Assembly: GCF_041435335.1 (NCBI RefSeq)
Contig: NZ_CP108430.1
Location: 8,528,001 to 8,592,000, forward strand
Length of the DNA stretch: 64,000 bases
Direction: 5' to 3'
From: Streptomyces sp. NBC_01283
Lineage (GTDB): Bacteria > Actinomycetota > Actinomycetes > Streptomycetales > Streptomycetaceae
The notes beneath the pieces are model-generated. The model was given only the letters and a program-made list of their open reading frames with translations. It did no database searches and was not told the DNA's origin. Shown in pieces: positions 25,851 to 34,917 of the stretch. Within the stretch, counting starts at the first letter, position 1, and every line of letters starts with the position of its first letter. Both the position numbers and the translations under genes were made by a program.

Positions 25851-26861
25851 TCAGGCCAGGGACGCGGCATGGGCGGGGTCGATCGCGTGGCGGAGGGGCT
25901 GGTCCCGCAGGAAGCGCCTGAGTTCGTCGCGTACGAGGTGTCCGAGCCGTTGGCGTTCGGCCCCGAGCGCACCGCCGAGGTGGGGCGTCAGGACGGCGTT
26001 CGGGAGGGTGAACAGCGGCGAGTCCTCGGCCGGGGGCTCCGGGTGCGTGACATCGAGGACGGCGGTGAGGTCGGGCCTGGCGTGCAGGACCTCCGTCATC
26101 GCCGCCTCGTCGATGAGTGCGCCCCGGGCCGTGTTGATCAGAGTCGCCCCCGGCAGCAGGGAGTTCAGCAGGTGAGCTCCGACGGAGCCGCGGGTCTCGG
26201 GCAGGAGCGGCGCGTGGAGGCTCACGACGTGGCAGGTGGCGAAGAGCTCCTCGATGCCGACGAGCCGTACGCCCATCTCCTGTGCCGTGGCCTCGCGGGT
26301 GAGGGGATCCGTGGCGAGGAGGTCCACGTCGAAGCGGCGCAGATGGGCCGCGACGAGCCGGCCGATGTGACCGAGCCCCATCAGACCCACCCGTGACCGG
26401 TAGGCGCCGGGCACCTCGGGGTCGTGCGGGAACCGGCGGCTGGCGGCCATGTCGCGGCCGATGCGGTGGACCTGCTTCAGCCCGAGGAGGACCTGCGCGA
26501 GCGTGAACTCGGCCACCGGGACGGCGTTGGCGGCTGCCGCGGAGACGATCGGGATGCCGCGCTCCCAGAAGGCGGGCGTCGTCAAGTGCCGTACGGATCC
26601 AGCCGCGACGAGCACGGCCCGCAGCGCGGGGGCCTGCGCGAGGAAGGCGGCGTCGAGGACGGGAGCGCCCCAGCCGGTGAGCAGGATCTCGGTGTCGCGC
26701 AGCACGCCGGGGTGCTCTTCGAGCTGCTGTCGGGTGAGCGGTGGGCTCTGCCGGCCCACGAGCAGGTCGATGCCGGCGAGCACCTCGGGCGGATAGACGT
26801 CACCCCTCCGTTCCTCCTCCATGACCAGCAGTGCTGTCGGTCGGCGTGCTGTCTCGTCCAT
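25851..26861 (-). CDS. D-2-hydroxyacid dehydrogenase (NAD-dependent)
   Basis: A 336-residue oxidoreductase. The Rossmann NAD-binding motif is LMGLGHIGRLVA (about residue 160), and the catalytic triad is Arg in NTARGALID, Glu in VTHPEPPAED and His in TPHLGGALG, in correct order. It reduces 2-keto acids to D-2-hydroxyacids or the reverse. ATG 26861 has GAGGAG about ten bases upstream. It is divergent from the carbohydrate operon across a 516-bp gap that holds two palindromic operators, so shared control is possible. Its substrate could be a sugar-derived keto acid, but this is only positional. Confidence 0.87.
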   Translation of the reverse strand: MDETARRPTALLVMEEERRGDVYPPEVLAGIDLLVGRQSPPLTRQQLEEHPGVLRDTEILLTGWGAPVLDAAFLAQAPALRAVLVAAGSVRHLTTPAFWERGIPIVSAAAANAVPVAEFTLAQVLLGLKQVHRIGRDMAASRRFPHDPEVPGAYRSRVGLMGLGHIGRLVAAHLRRFDVDLLATDPLTREATAQEMGVRLVGIEELFATCHVVSLHAPLLPETRGSVGAHLLNSLLPGATLINTARGALIDEAAMTEVLHARPDLTAVLDVTHPEPPAEDSPLFTLPNAVLTPHLGGALGAERQRLGHLVRDELRRFLRDQPLRHAIDPAHAASLA

Positions 26862-26989
26862 GTCGATGACGCTCCTCGGCTGCTGATCTGACGGCCCATC
26901 AGTTATATGGCTCCACGGCGCGGTGGCCGGTGGGGCGTGTGGGCCTGTGGGGAAAAGTCCGTCTGGGTGTGGGAGGTTGGCGCAGCTTG

Positions 26990-27003
26990 TTCGAAATTTC
27001 GAA
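26990..27003. promoter_or_regulatory. Perfect 14-bp palindrome TTCGAAATTTCGAA
   Basis: A perfect inverted repeat about 130 bp before the dehydrogenase start and 375 bp before the sugar-binding gene. AT-rich palindromes built on TTTCGAAA-type halves are common operators for sugar regulators in actinobacteria. The protein that binds it is not in this window. Confidence 0.45.
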
Positions 27004-27294
27004 AATTCGCCGCTCCGGGCGACGATACATCGGATGACTGTGGATGGCTGAAGTCTCTCCGGAGAAACCGAGGTTGTCTGCGCCCCGGACGGCCTGTCGG
27101 GGGAGCGTGCAGCGCGTGTACGCGCCGTGAACGCGTGGGGTCGATGCCCTGTGCAGCGAGAACCTGAAGTCGGCGGGCGGGAGTTCAAGGTCCTCACCCC
27201 TATGGCGGCGTGGTCCGCCGCGGGGTGGTGTACAGGGGGAGTGTGCGTACGGCGTTCGGTGGGTCGATCAGGAAATTTTGTATTCATCGGAGTA

Positions 27295-27339
27295 TTGACC
27301 CGGGATTTGCCGCCCCGTTAGCGTCCCCGGCAAGCGCTT
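27295..27339 (+). promoter_or_regulatory. Promoter with LacI-type operator for the polysaccharide operon
   Basis: TTGACC (27295-27300), an 18-bp spacer and TAGCGT (27319-27324) form a good vegetative promoter. The predicted start near 27331 falls on AAGCGCTT (27332-27339), the core half-palindrome bound by LacI/GalR repressors such as CcpA relatives. A bound repressor there would block initiation. No LacI gene is in the window, so the regulator would act in trans. Confidence 0.6.
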
Positions 27340-27377
27340 ACTAGGGGCGGCTGTGACGCAGTGAAACGGGAGTTGTG

Positions 27378-28706
27378 ATGCAGAGATCGCGGTGGATCGG
27401 TGCGGGTTTCCTCGCATCGGCACTGATCCTCACCAGCTGTACATCAGGTCCCGCGGGAGCGGACGTCGAGCAGGACTCCAAGGCGCCGCTCGAACTGTGG
27501 ACCAGGACGACACCGGGCGGGCCGGGGGAGAAGGGCACGCTCGCCCTGGCCGCCGCCTTCGAGAAGTCCACCGGCCTCAAGGTCAAGGTCACGGCCATCT
27601 TCGACGACTTCGAGACCAAGCTGCAGCAGCGGGCCGCGCAGAAGGACCTCCCCGACATCGTCATGAACGACGTGACACAGCTCGGCGCCATGCACAGCCA
27701 GGGTCTGCTCCGTGAGATAGACCTGGACAAGATCAAGAGCAGCGGTGAGATCACCGCGCAAGGCCTCGACTCCGGAAAGAGCCTGGACGGCAAGCAGTTC
27801 GGCCTGCCGTACTCGGCGCAGGCCACAGGGCTGCTCATCCGCAAGGACTGGCGGGAGAAGCTGAAGCTCGAAGTCCCCCAGAACTGGGACGACTTCGCCG
27901 CGATGGCCAAGGCCTTCACGACCAAGGACCCGGACGGCGACGGAAAGAAGAACACCTACGGCCTCGCCGCCCCGCTGTCCACCAAACGCGGCTACGCCTC
28001 CTGGTACTTCTCCAACTTCCTCTGGGCCGCGGGCGGAGACTTCATCGCCGATGCCGGGGACGGGAAGTACCGGCCGGCCATGACCACGAAGAACTCGGTG
28101 CGGGCAGTGCAGTGGTTCCGCGACCTGGGCTGCGAGGGCAAGGCCATCCAGCCCGGCGCGGTCACCATGGACACCCCGCCCACGAACGAGACGTTCGAGG
28201 CGGGACGGACCGGCATGTTCGCCGTCGGCCCCTACCTCCTGCCCCGCTTCGACGAGGTGCTCGGCAAGGACAAGTACGAGGTCGTGCCGATGCCCAAGGG
28301 CCCCAGGGACGCGACCGTGCTCGCCGAGGGCGGCTCCGTCTATCTGATGGCGGGCTCCGCGAACCGGGCAGGCCAGGACTCCTTCGCCGACTTCGCCGTC
28401 TCCGCCAAGGGGCAGCGCACAGGCATGAAGGGCGAGACCGGCTTCACCGTACAACTGCCCGTCAACAAGACGGTGGACGTCTCCAAGGTCCGCCCCGATC
28501 CCCGCTGGCAGACCTACGCCGAGGTGTACCGCTCCTCGGGCCGGTACGCCCCCTCCATCCCGAACTGGACCGCCGTCCGGCAGACCACCGCGGAGACCAT
28601 CAACGCCCTGATGGCCGACTGCGGCCTGAACACCGAGAAGGAGCTGCGCGACCTCGACAAGCAGCTCGCCGGCATCCTCCAGGAACAGGGAATCGCCGCG
28701 TCATGA
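27378..28706 (+). CDS. ABC transporter sugar-binding lipoprotein
   Basis: A 442-residue extracellular solute-binding protein (family 1). The signal ends in a lipobox (LILTSCTSG, Cys 21), giving a lipoprotein on the outer face of the membrane. The mature part follows the two-lobe sugar-binding plan: LELWTRTTPGGPGEKGTLAL, DLPDIVMNDVTQLGAM, FGLPYSAQATGLLIRKDW, and a long C-lobe with WGRDL-like helices around FEAGRTGMFAVGPYLL. It catches an oligosaccharide for import by the two permeases immediately downstream. The ATG at 27378 has GGGAG five bases upstream. The stop codon overlaps the next start by four bases. The substrate is probably the fragment released by the PL6 and GH29 enzymes of the same operon. 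Confidence 0.88.
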   Translation: MQRSRWIGAGFLASALILTSCTSGPAGADVEQDSKAPLELWTRTTPGGPGEKGTLALAAAFEKSTGLKVKVTAIFDDFETKLQQRAAQKDLPDIVMNDVTQLGAMHSQGLLREIDLDKIKSSGEITAQGLDSGKSLDGKQFGLPYSAQATGLLIRKDWREKLKLEVPQNWDDFAAMAKAFTTKDPDGDGKKNTYGLAAPLSTKRGYASWYFSNFLWAAGGDFIADAGDGKYRPAMTTKNSVRAVQWFRDLGCEGKAIQPGAVTMDTPPTNETFEAGRTGMFAVGPYLLPRFDEVLGKDKYEVVPMPKGPRDATVLAEGGSVYLMAGSANRAGQDSFADFAVSAKGQRTGMKGETGFTVQLPVNKTVDVSKVRPDPRWQTYAEVYRSSGRYAPSIPNWTAVRQTTAETINALMADCGLNTEKELRDLDKQLAGILQEQGIAAS

Positions 28707-29680
28707 GCCTCGACCAGGTGAAACGCGCTCCGTTCGGCGGCGGAGGGGGGACCGCCCGCACAGCGGGACCCGCGGACCGCGGCGCAGGTGCCGCGGGCTG
28801 CCGAAGGCGCAGCCGCCGAGCCGGCCGGTGGTGGACGCCGTGGCTGTTCCTGGCGCCCGCGCTCCTCCTCTTCCTGTACTTCAAGTTCATCCCCATGGCC
28901 AACGCCCTGACGATGTCCTTCCAGGAGGTCCAGCCCTACCTCGGGAACCGGTGGGTCGGCACCCAGAACTACGCCACCGTGCTCGGCTCCGACGGCTTCC
29001 GCGAGGCCGCCTGGCACACCGTCGTCCTGGCCGCCGGGCAGACGGCGGGCTCGATGCTCCTCGGCCTGGCGCTCGCGCTGTTGATGGAGGGGCAGGGCCG
29101 CCGCCTCGGCATCGTGCGCTCCGCGGCGTTCCTGCCGGTCGTGGTGCCGATCGCCGTCGTCGCCGAACTGTGGCGGATCATGTACCACCCGACCGAGGAC
29201 GGCATGCTCAACTCCGTCCTCGGCCTGGTGGGGTTCGGCCCCTCCGGGTTCATCAACGACCCTGACTCGTCGCTCGTGTCGATCATGCTCACCGGCATCT
29301 GGCGCGGGGCCCCCTACGACATGATGATCTTCCTCGCCGGGCTCGCGAGCGTGGACCGCGGTCTCTACGAGGCCGCGAAGGTCGACGGCGCCTCCAGGCT
29401 GCAGCGCGTGTGGCACGTGACGGTGCCCGGCCTGCGGTCGGTGTTCTCGATCCTGTTCATCCTCGCCGCGATCCGCGGACTGCGGGTGTTCACCGAGGTC
29501 TTCCTGCTCACGAACGGCGGGCCCGACGGCTCCACCGAGGTCGTCATGACCCTGATCTACAAGCTCGGCCTCGAACAGAACCGGCTCGGCGTCGGAGCGG
29601 CGGGAGCCGTCCTGCTGTTCGTCATGACGCTGATCCTGACGATCGTCGTCCACCTCGTGCGCCGCAGGGAGAGCAAATGA
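28703..29680 (+). CDS. Sugar ABC transporter permease, MalF-like
   Basis: A 325-residue inner-membrane permease. A basic Gly-rich N-terminus is followed by six membrane segments starting at WWTPWLFLAPALLLFLYF. The cytoplasmic EAA loop that docks on the ATPase is EAAKVDGASRLQRVWHVTVP (about residue 225). Overlaps with the binding-protein stop (ATGA) and with the next permease start (ATGA) imply coupled translation. The cognate ATPase is not encoded nearby; Streptomyces commonly uses a shared MsiK-type ATPase. Confidence 0.88.
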   Translation: MSLDQVKRAPFGGGGGTARTAGPADRGAGAAGCRRRSRRAGRWWTPWLFLAPALLLFLYFKFIPMANALTMSFQEVQPYLGNRWVGTQNYATVLGSDGFREAAWHTVVLAAGQTAGSMLLGLALALLMEGQGRRLGIVRSAAFLPVVVPIAVVAELWRIMYHPTEDGMLNSVLGLVGFGPSGFINDPDSSLVSIMLTGIWRGAPYDMMIFLAGLASVDRGLYEAAKVDGASRLQRVWHVTVPGLRSVFSILFILAAIRGLRVFTEVFLLTNGGPDGSTEVVMTLIYKLGLEQNRLGVGAAGAVLLFVMTLILTIVVHLVRRRESK

Positions 29681-30543
29681 ACGCGCCGACCGAGACCGCA
29701 CTCGGCCTGACCGAGAGCCGGAGCACCGCGGGGCGGGCCCTGAAGGCCGTCACGTACCTCCTGGTCCTGATCGTCTTCGCGGGACCGCTGCTCGCCCTCC
29801 TCGTCAGCGCCTTCAGCAAGGTCAAGGACCCCACCCAGCTGAGCGTCATCCCCTCGGGCGCCACCCTGGACAACTTCCGGATCGCCTTCGACCAGGGCGT
29901 GCTGGCGTACCTGCTGAACTCGTTCTTCGTGGTCGGCTTCGGCCTGCTGCTCCAGGTGGCCGTCTCCGTCCTGGCCGGATACGCGCTGGCCCGGAAGGTC
30001 TTCCCCGGGATGACGGTGGCCCTCGTGGCGATCCTCGCCACGCTGATGCTGCCCGAGGAGATCCTGGCCCTGCCGCTGTCCTTGATCCTCGCCGATCTGC
30101 CGGTCGTCCACTTCAACCTCATCGGCACCCTCGCGGGAATGATCGTCCCGCTGGGCGCCTGGGGATTCTCCATCCTGGTGATGACCGAGTTCATGAAGGA
30201 CGTGCCCAAGGAGCTCGAAGAGGCAGCGCGTATCGACGGCGCCGGTGACCTGCGCATCTTCGCCCAGATCATTCTGCCGATGTGCAAGCCCGCGCTGGGC
30301 GTCATCGGGGTCTTCGGCTTCACGATGATCTGGGACCAGTACCTGCTGCCCCTGCTCGTCGCCACGGACTCCTCCTCCTACACGCTGCCGCTGGCGCTGC
30401 GCACCCTGCGGATCGACCCCGACGTCACGCCCGGAGTGGTCCTCGCGGCCTCGCTGCTCGCCCTGCTGCCCTCCGTGATCGTCTTCCTGTTCTTCCAGCG
30501 CTCCTTCGTGCACGGGCTGTCCTCCGGAGCCCTGAAGGGCTGA
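29677..30543 (+). CDS. Sugar ABC transporter permease, MalG-like
   Basis: A 288-residue inner-membrane permease with six hydrophobic segments (first: AVTYLLVLIVFAGPLLALLV). The EAA loop is ELEEAARIDGAGDLRIFAQI, about residue 185-205, and the family-typical start SAFSKVKDP precedes the periplasmic-side domain. It forms the heterodimeric channel with the permease encoded just upstream. The fucosidase gene follows after 55 bp with its own ribosome site. Confidence 0.88.
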   Translation: MNAPTETALGLTESRSTAGRALKAVTYLLVLIVFAGPLLALLVSAFSKVKDPTQLSVIPSGATLDNFRIAFDQGVLAYLLNSFFVVGFGLLLQVAVSVLAGYALARKVFPGMTVALVAILATLMLPEEILALPLSLILADLPVVHFNLIGTLAGMIVPLGAWGFSILVMTEFMKDVPKELEEAARIDGAGDLRIFAQIILPMCKPALGVIGVFGFTMIWDQYLLPLLVATDSSSYTLPLALRTLRIDPDVTPGVVLAASLLALLPSVIVFLFFQRSFVHGLSSGALKG

Positions 30544-30598
30544 GCCACCCCGGCAACCCGTCCGCCGCAGCACCCACGACCGCAAGGAGCGACACCCC

Positions 30599-31891
30599 GT
30601 GAGCCCGACCGAAGCCCCCGACACCACCTGGTTCACCACCGACCGGTTCGGCATGTTCGTCCACTGGGGCCTGTACTCCCTCGCCGCCCGCCACGAGTGG
30701 GTCAAGAACCGGGAGCAGCTCTCCGACGAGCAGTACCAGGTGTACTTCGACCACTTCGACCCCGACCGCTACGACCCGGTCCGGTGGGCGCGGACCGCCA
30801 AGGCCGCAGGCATGCGGTACGTCGTGCTCACCACCAAGCACCACGACGGCTTCTGCCTGTGGGACAGCGCCCTCACCGACTACAAGGCCACCAAGACCCC
30901 GTACGGCCGCGACCTCGTCCGGCCGTTCGTCGAGGCGTGCCGCGCCGAGGGGCTCAAGGTCGGCTTCTACTACTCGCTCATCGACTGGCACCACCCGTCG
31001 TTCCCCGTGGACGGCACCCACCCCCAGCGCGACGACGAGGAGTTCAAGGCCGCCACCGCCGACCGTGACATCCGCGACTACCGGAGCTATCTGCACGGCC
31101 AGGTCCGCGAGCTGCTGACCGACTTCGGACGCGTCGACTACCTCTTCTTCGACTTCTCGTAAGCGGGCCGCCACTGGTGGGGCGGCAAGGGCCCCGACGA
31201 CTGGGACGCGCCGAAGCTCCTGGAGATGATCCGCGAACTCCAGCCGCACACCCTCGTCAACGACCGGACCGGACTACCCGGCGACTTCGTCACCCCCGAG
31301 CAGTACCAGCCCGCGGGCCCGATGACCAAGGACGGGCGGCCCGTGGTCTGGGAGGCCTGCCAGACACTCAACGGCAGCTGGGGCTACGACCGCGACAACC
31401 TCGACCACAAGAGCGCCGACCTGCTGATCCGCATGCTCGTGGACGGCGTGTCCAAGGGCGGCAACCTGCTGCTCAACGTCGGCCCCACCGGCCGCGGCGA
31501 CCTCGACCCGCGCGCGGTCGGCACCCTCGGCGAGCTCGGCCGCTGGACGGACCTGCACGAGCGGGCGTTCCGCGGCTGCGGCCCGTCCCCGTACACCGCA
31601 CCCGCCGACTGCCGCTACACCCAGCGCGGTGACCGGCTCTACGTCCACCTGTTCTCCTGGCCCCTGCGCCATCTGCACCTGCCGGGACTCGCTGGACGGG
31701 TGCGCTACGCCCAACTCCTGAACGACGCTTCCGAGATCACCCGGATCGAGATCGCCCCCGGCGAGCCCGCCCTCAACACCGAGATGGGCGGACAGCCCGC
31801 GGGCACCCTCACCCTCCAACTCCCGGTCCAGCGCCCCGACACACCCGTGCCGGTGATCGAGCTGTATCTGGACCCCGTGGCGGCCGGCTGA
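30599..31891 (+). pseudogene. GH29 alpha-L-fucosidase with in-frame TAA
   Basis: The two halves lie in one frame and together make a full-length GH29 catalytic protein (about 430 residues). The first half has the family opening WFTTDRFGMFVHWGLYS, then TTKHHDGFCLWDS and FYYSLIDWHHP, ending VDYLFFDFS, where the Asp is the likely nucleophile. TAA at 31160-31162 follows directly; relatives normally have Tyr (TAC) there, so a single C-to-A change explains it. The second half resumes with RHWWGGKGPDDW, VNDRTGLPGDF and LLLNVGPTGRGDLDP, plus a C-terminal beta-sandwich. It has no signal peptide, so it is intracellular, cleaving imported fucosylated oligosaccharides. It starts GTG with AAGGAG upstream. 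It may be a pseudogene, a readthrough gene, a split gene restarting at 31226, or a sequence error. Confidence 0.85.
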
Positions 31892-31971
31892 CGGCTCGTC
31901 GGCCGAAGCCGCCCCGGATTCCCTTCCACCCGTGAAGTCCCTGTCCACCCAGCACCCCCCACGGAGGCAAC

Positions 31972-33408
31972 ATGAAACGCCGCACCTTCCTCACCGGCAC
32001 GGCCTTAGGAGCAGCGCTCACCGCCGTGCCGCTCGCCGCTCTGCGCACGGCAGGCGCAGCCGAGAGCGGGACGTCCGCCACGGTCAGTTCCCTGAGCGAC
32101 CTGCAGAAGGCGATCAACAGCGCCGCACCCGGCGCCCGCATCGTCCTGGCCGACGGCACCTACACCGTCCCGTCCGGCACCTCCATCAACGTCACGGGCA
32201 AGAACGGCACCCAGGACGCCCCCATCACCATCTCCGCCGCGTCCCGCGGCGGCGCTGTGCTCCGCGGCGAGCGCGGCTTCGCCTTCAGCAACTCCAGCAA
32301 CATCACCGTCAGCGGCTTCGCATTCCGCCAGAGCACCACCCTGGAGATACCGGCGAACTGCTCACGCATCAGGCTGACCCGCAACGACTTCCGGCTCGCC
32401 GACATCGAGGGCCTGCACTCGGTGATGGTGCGCGCGGACGACAGCAAGGTCGACCGCAACCACTTCCACGGCAAGACCACCCTCGGCGTCTTCCTCTGCG
32501 TGGAGGGCTCCGGCAGCACGGCCATGGCCCAGCGCGTGCACATCCTGCGCAACCACTTCTCCGACCACAGCTTCGCCGGTGCGAACGGAGGGGAGCCCAT
32601 CCGCCTTGGCGTCAGCCCCCGCGCGCTCTCCGCTGCCCACGCCATCGTGGAGTACAACCTCTTCGAGCGCTGCGACGGAGACCCCGAGGCCATCTCGGTG
32701 AAGTCCTCGGACAACACCGTCCGCTACAACACGATCCGCGACAGCGCCGGTGGCATCGTCCTGCGCCACGGCAATCGCACCCGCGTGGAGAGCAACTACC
32801 TCCTCGACGGCAAGGAAGGCTTGCGTCTCTACGGCAACGACCACGTGGTCCTCAACAACTTCGTGGCGGGCCTGTCCGGGCGCGCGCTGGTGGTCGGCAG
32901 CGGCAGTACCCGCGACCACAACTCCGGTGAGACGCCCGAGGAGCGGCGCGGCAACGACGCGTGCGACCGCGCGGTGATCGTGCACAACACGCTGGTCGGC
33001 AACGCCGAAACCCTGGCGGGGGAGACCCGGGAGTACGAGCCTCAGAAGGTGGTCATCGCCGACAACCTGCTGGTGGGCGACTCGGGCAGCCTGGTCGCGA
33101 TGGGGAAGACCACCGGCTTCACCTGGCAGAGCAACATCCTGTGGGGCGGTGCGGCCAACGGCAACATTCCCACGGCCGGCTTCACGCGGGTCGACCCGCT
33201 GCTGCGGAAGGAGTCCGACGGTGTGTCCCGGCTTTCGGCGGGCAGTCCGGCGATCGGCAAGGCGACGCTCGGCAGCCCGGCCGTGACCGATGACATCGAC
33301 GGGCACCCGCGGGGCGGCACACGGGACATCGGTGCCGACGAGTACGCGACGACAGCCCCACTGCGCCGCCCCCTCACGGTGGCCGACGTGGGCCCGAACG
33401 CGGCATGA
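31972..33408 (+). CDS. PL6-type polysaccharide lyase (chondroitinase B / alginate lyase-like)
   Basis: A 478-residue exported parallel beta-helix protein. A Tat-like signal (MKRRTFLTGTALGAAL to about GAA) is followed by LSDLQKAINSAAPGARIVLADGTY, the usual PL6 start, ISAASRGGAVLRGERG, and the family block GGEPIRLGVSP near residue 208. It cleaves uronate-containing polysaccharides by beta-elimination outside the cell; PL6 includes alginate lyases and dermatan sulfate lyases. Codon 12 (32005-32007) is TTA, which in Streptomyces needs the bldA tRNA, so production may be tied to development. Its stop overlaps the next start (ATGA). Confidence 0.85.
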   Translation: MKRRTFLTGTALGAALTAVPLAALRTAGAAESGTSATVSSLSDLQKAINSAAPGARIVLADGTYTVPSGTSINVTGKNGTQDAPITISAASRGGAVLRGERGFAFSNSSNITVSGFAFRQSTTLEIPANCSRIRLTRNDFRLADIEGLHSVMVRADDSKVDRNHFHGKTTLGVFLCVEGSGSTAMAQRVHILRNHFSDHSFAGANGGEPIRLGVSPRALSAAHAIVEYNLFERCDGDPEAISVKSSDNTVRYNTIRDSAGGIVLRHGNRTRVESNYLLDGKEGLRLYGNDHVVLNNFVAGLSGRALVVGSGSTRDHNSGETPEERRGNDACDRAVIVHNTLVGNAETLAGETREYEPQKVVIADNLLVGDSGSLVAMGKTTGFTWQSNILWGGAANGNIPTAGFTRVDPLLRKESDGVSRLSAGSPAIGKATLGSPAVTDDIDGHPRGGTRDIGADEYATTAPLRRPLTVADVGPNAA

Positions 33409-34220
33409 GCGGGGACAGCGCGGCCGTGAGCAGGCTGGGGCTCTGCTCCGTCACCTTCCGGCACCTGCCCGCCGCCGAGGTCGCGCGCCGCGCCGCGGAC
33501 GCGGGGCTCGACGTCGTGGAGTGGGGTGCGGACGTACACGCGCCTCCGCGGGAGCGGGACACGGTCCGCGCTGTCCGTGATGTCTCCGATCGTTATGGGC
33601 TCGCCTGCTGCTCGTACGGTTCGTATTTCCGCGCGGGGGCGGGCGAGTTGGCCGGGTTCCCGGCGCTCGCCCGCGCCGCGGTGCTCCTCGGTGCGCCCCG
33701 GGTGCGCGTCTGGGCGGGCGGCACCGGATCGCGGGAGGTCACGGCCTCCGAGCGGCAGGGGACCGTGGCCCGGCTGCGCGAGGCGGCCGGGATCGGGGCC
33801 GACCACGGCCTCGAACTCGCCCTGGAGTTCCATGCGAAGACCCTGACCGACACCGTCGCCTCCACCCTCCGGCTGCTGGACGAAGTGGGCGCCCCCAATC
33901 TGCGCACGTACTGGCAGCCGCCGCTGGACGCTCCCGACGAGGAGGCGCTGGCCGGGCTCGCCGAACTCGGGGACCGGGTCAGCGGGGTGCACGTCTTCTC
34001 CTGGTGGCCGGGGAACCACCGACTGCCGCTGGCCGATCGCGAGGAGCTGTGGACGGCCGTCTTCGGCCACCTGAGCGAACAACACCCGCACCCCGACGCC
34101 CTCCTGGAGTTCGTGCCCGGCAGCGACCCCGCCCTGCTGAGGCGTGAGGCCGACACACTGCGACGTACGGTGGCCCGGCGCTCGGAGCGGCCGGCGAGAC
34201 CGGCCGGGCGCTCGCACTGA
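33405..34220 (+). CDS. Sugar phosphate isomerase/epimerase family TIM-barrel protein
   Basis: A 271-residue protein of the xylose-isomerase-like TIM-barrel family: LGLCSVTFRHLPAAEVARRA, AGLDVVEWGADVHAPP, VRVWAGGTGSREVT, GLELALEFHAKTLTD, GVHVFSWWPG, with the metal-binding Glu/Asp/His residues carried at strand ends. It probably interconverts a sugar or sugar acid released in the cell. It is translationally coupled to the PL6 gene by an ATGA overlap. The exact substrate is unknown. Confidence 0.8.
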   Translation: MSGDSAAVSRLGLCSVTFRHLPAAEVARRAADAGLDVVEWGADVHAPPRERDTVRAVRDVSDRYGLACCSYGSYFRAGAGELAGFPALARAAVLLGAPRVRVWAGGTGSREVTASERQGTVARLREAAGIGADHGLELALEFHAKTLTDTVASTLRLLDEVGAPNLRTYWQPPLDAPDEEALAGLAELGDRVSGVHVFSWWPGNHRLPLADREELWTAVFGHLSEQHPHPDALLEFVPGSDPALLRREADTLRRTVARRSERPARPAGRSH

Positions 34221-34234
34221 GGAGGCAGACGCAC

Positions 34235-34879
34235 ATGCACATCACGGCAGACGACAAACTCCTGTTCATCGGCGACTCCATCACCGACGCGGGCCGCGAC
34301 CGCACGGATCCCACCTCGCTCGGCAACGGATACGTCCGCGAGATCGCGCAGGCCCTGCGCGCCGAGGCGGGCGGCGAAGGAGCCGTGCCCGAGGTCATCA
34401 ACAAAGGCGTCAACGGCCACCGCGTGTACGACCTCGAATCCCGCTGGACCACCGACGTCATCGCCCCGCGGCCCACCGTGGTCACGGTCAAGATCGGCAT
34501 CAATGACACCTGGCGGCGCTACGACCACCAACTGCCCAGCCCGGTCCCCGAGTTCGAGGCCTGCCTGGACCGCATCCTCACGCACACCCGGCAGAAGCTG
34601 TCCGCCCGGCTCGTCGTCATCACCCCCTTCCTCCTCCCGGTCACCCCGGAGCAGGAGAGCTGGCACGAGGACCTGGCCCCCCGCACCGAAGCCGTCCTGC
34701 GCGCGGCGCGCGGCAACGACGCCCAACTGGTGCGCGCGGACCTGCTCCTGCCCCGTGCCGCCGAGGAGAGCGGTGCGGCGGCCCTGGCTCCCGACGGGGT
34801 CCATCCGAGTCCGCGCGGCCACCGGCTGATCGCCGAGGCATGGCTTGCCGAGGTCATGGCTTCCCACGGTCATCGCTGA
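34235..34879 (+). CDS. SGNH/GDSL-family esterase
   Basis: A 214-residue hydrolase with the four SGNH blocks in order: block I GDSITDAGR (Ser about 14), block II Gly in NKGVNGHRV, block III GIND (Asn) and block V DGVHPSPRGH (Asp and His). There is no signal peptide, so it is cytoplasmic. In this operon it most likely removes acetyl or other ester groups from imported oligosaccharides. GAGGAGGC lies 10-15 bp upstream of the ATG. A perfect hairpin 39 bp after its stop probably ends the operon. Confidence 0.85.
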   Translation: MHITADDKLLFIGDSITDAGRDRTDPTSLGNGYVREIAQALRAEAGGEGAVPEVINKGVNGHRVYDLESRWTTDVIAPRPTVVTVKIGINDTWRRYDHQLPSPVPEFEACLDRILTHTRQKLSARLVVITPFLLPVTPEQESWHEDLAPRTEAVLRAARGNDAQLVRADLLLPRAAEESGAAALAPDGVHPSPRGHRLIAEAWLAEVMASHGHR

Positions 34880-34917
34880 ACACAACTCCCGTCGCACCCG
34901 TATCTAGGGCCGGACAT

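Larger units (their letters stand above)
26862..27377. promoter_or_regulatory. Regulatory region between dehydrogenase and sugar operon
   Basis: A 516-bp noncoding gap with an A/T-richer centre than its surroundings. It contains the 14-bp palindrome at 26990 and the promoter/operator at 27295-27339. No ORF with credible codon use or ribosome site was found. Confidence 0.6.
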
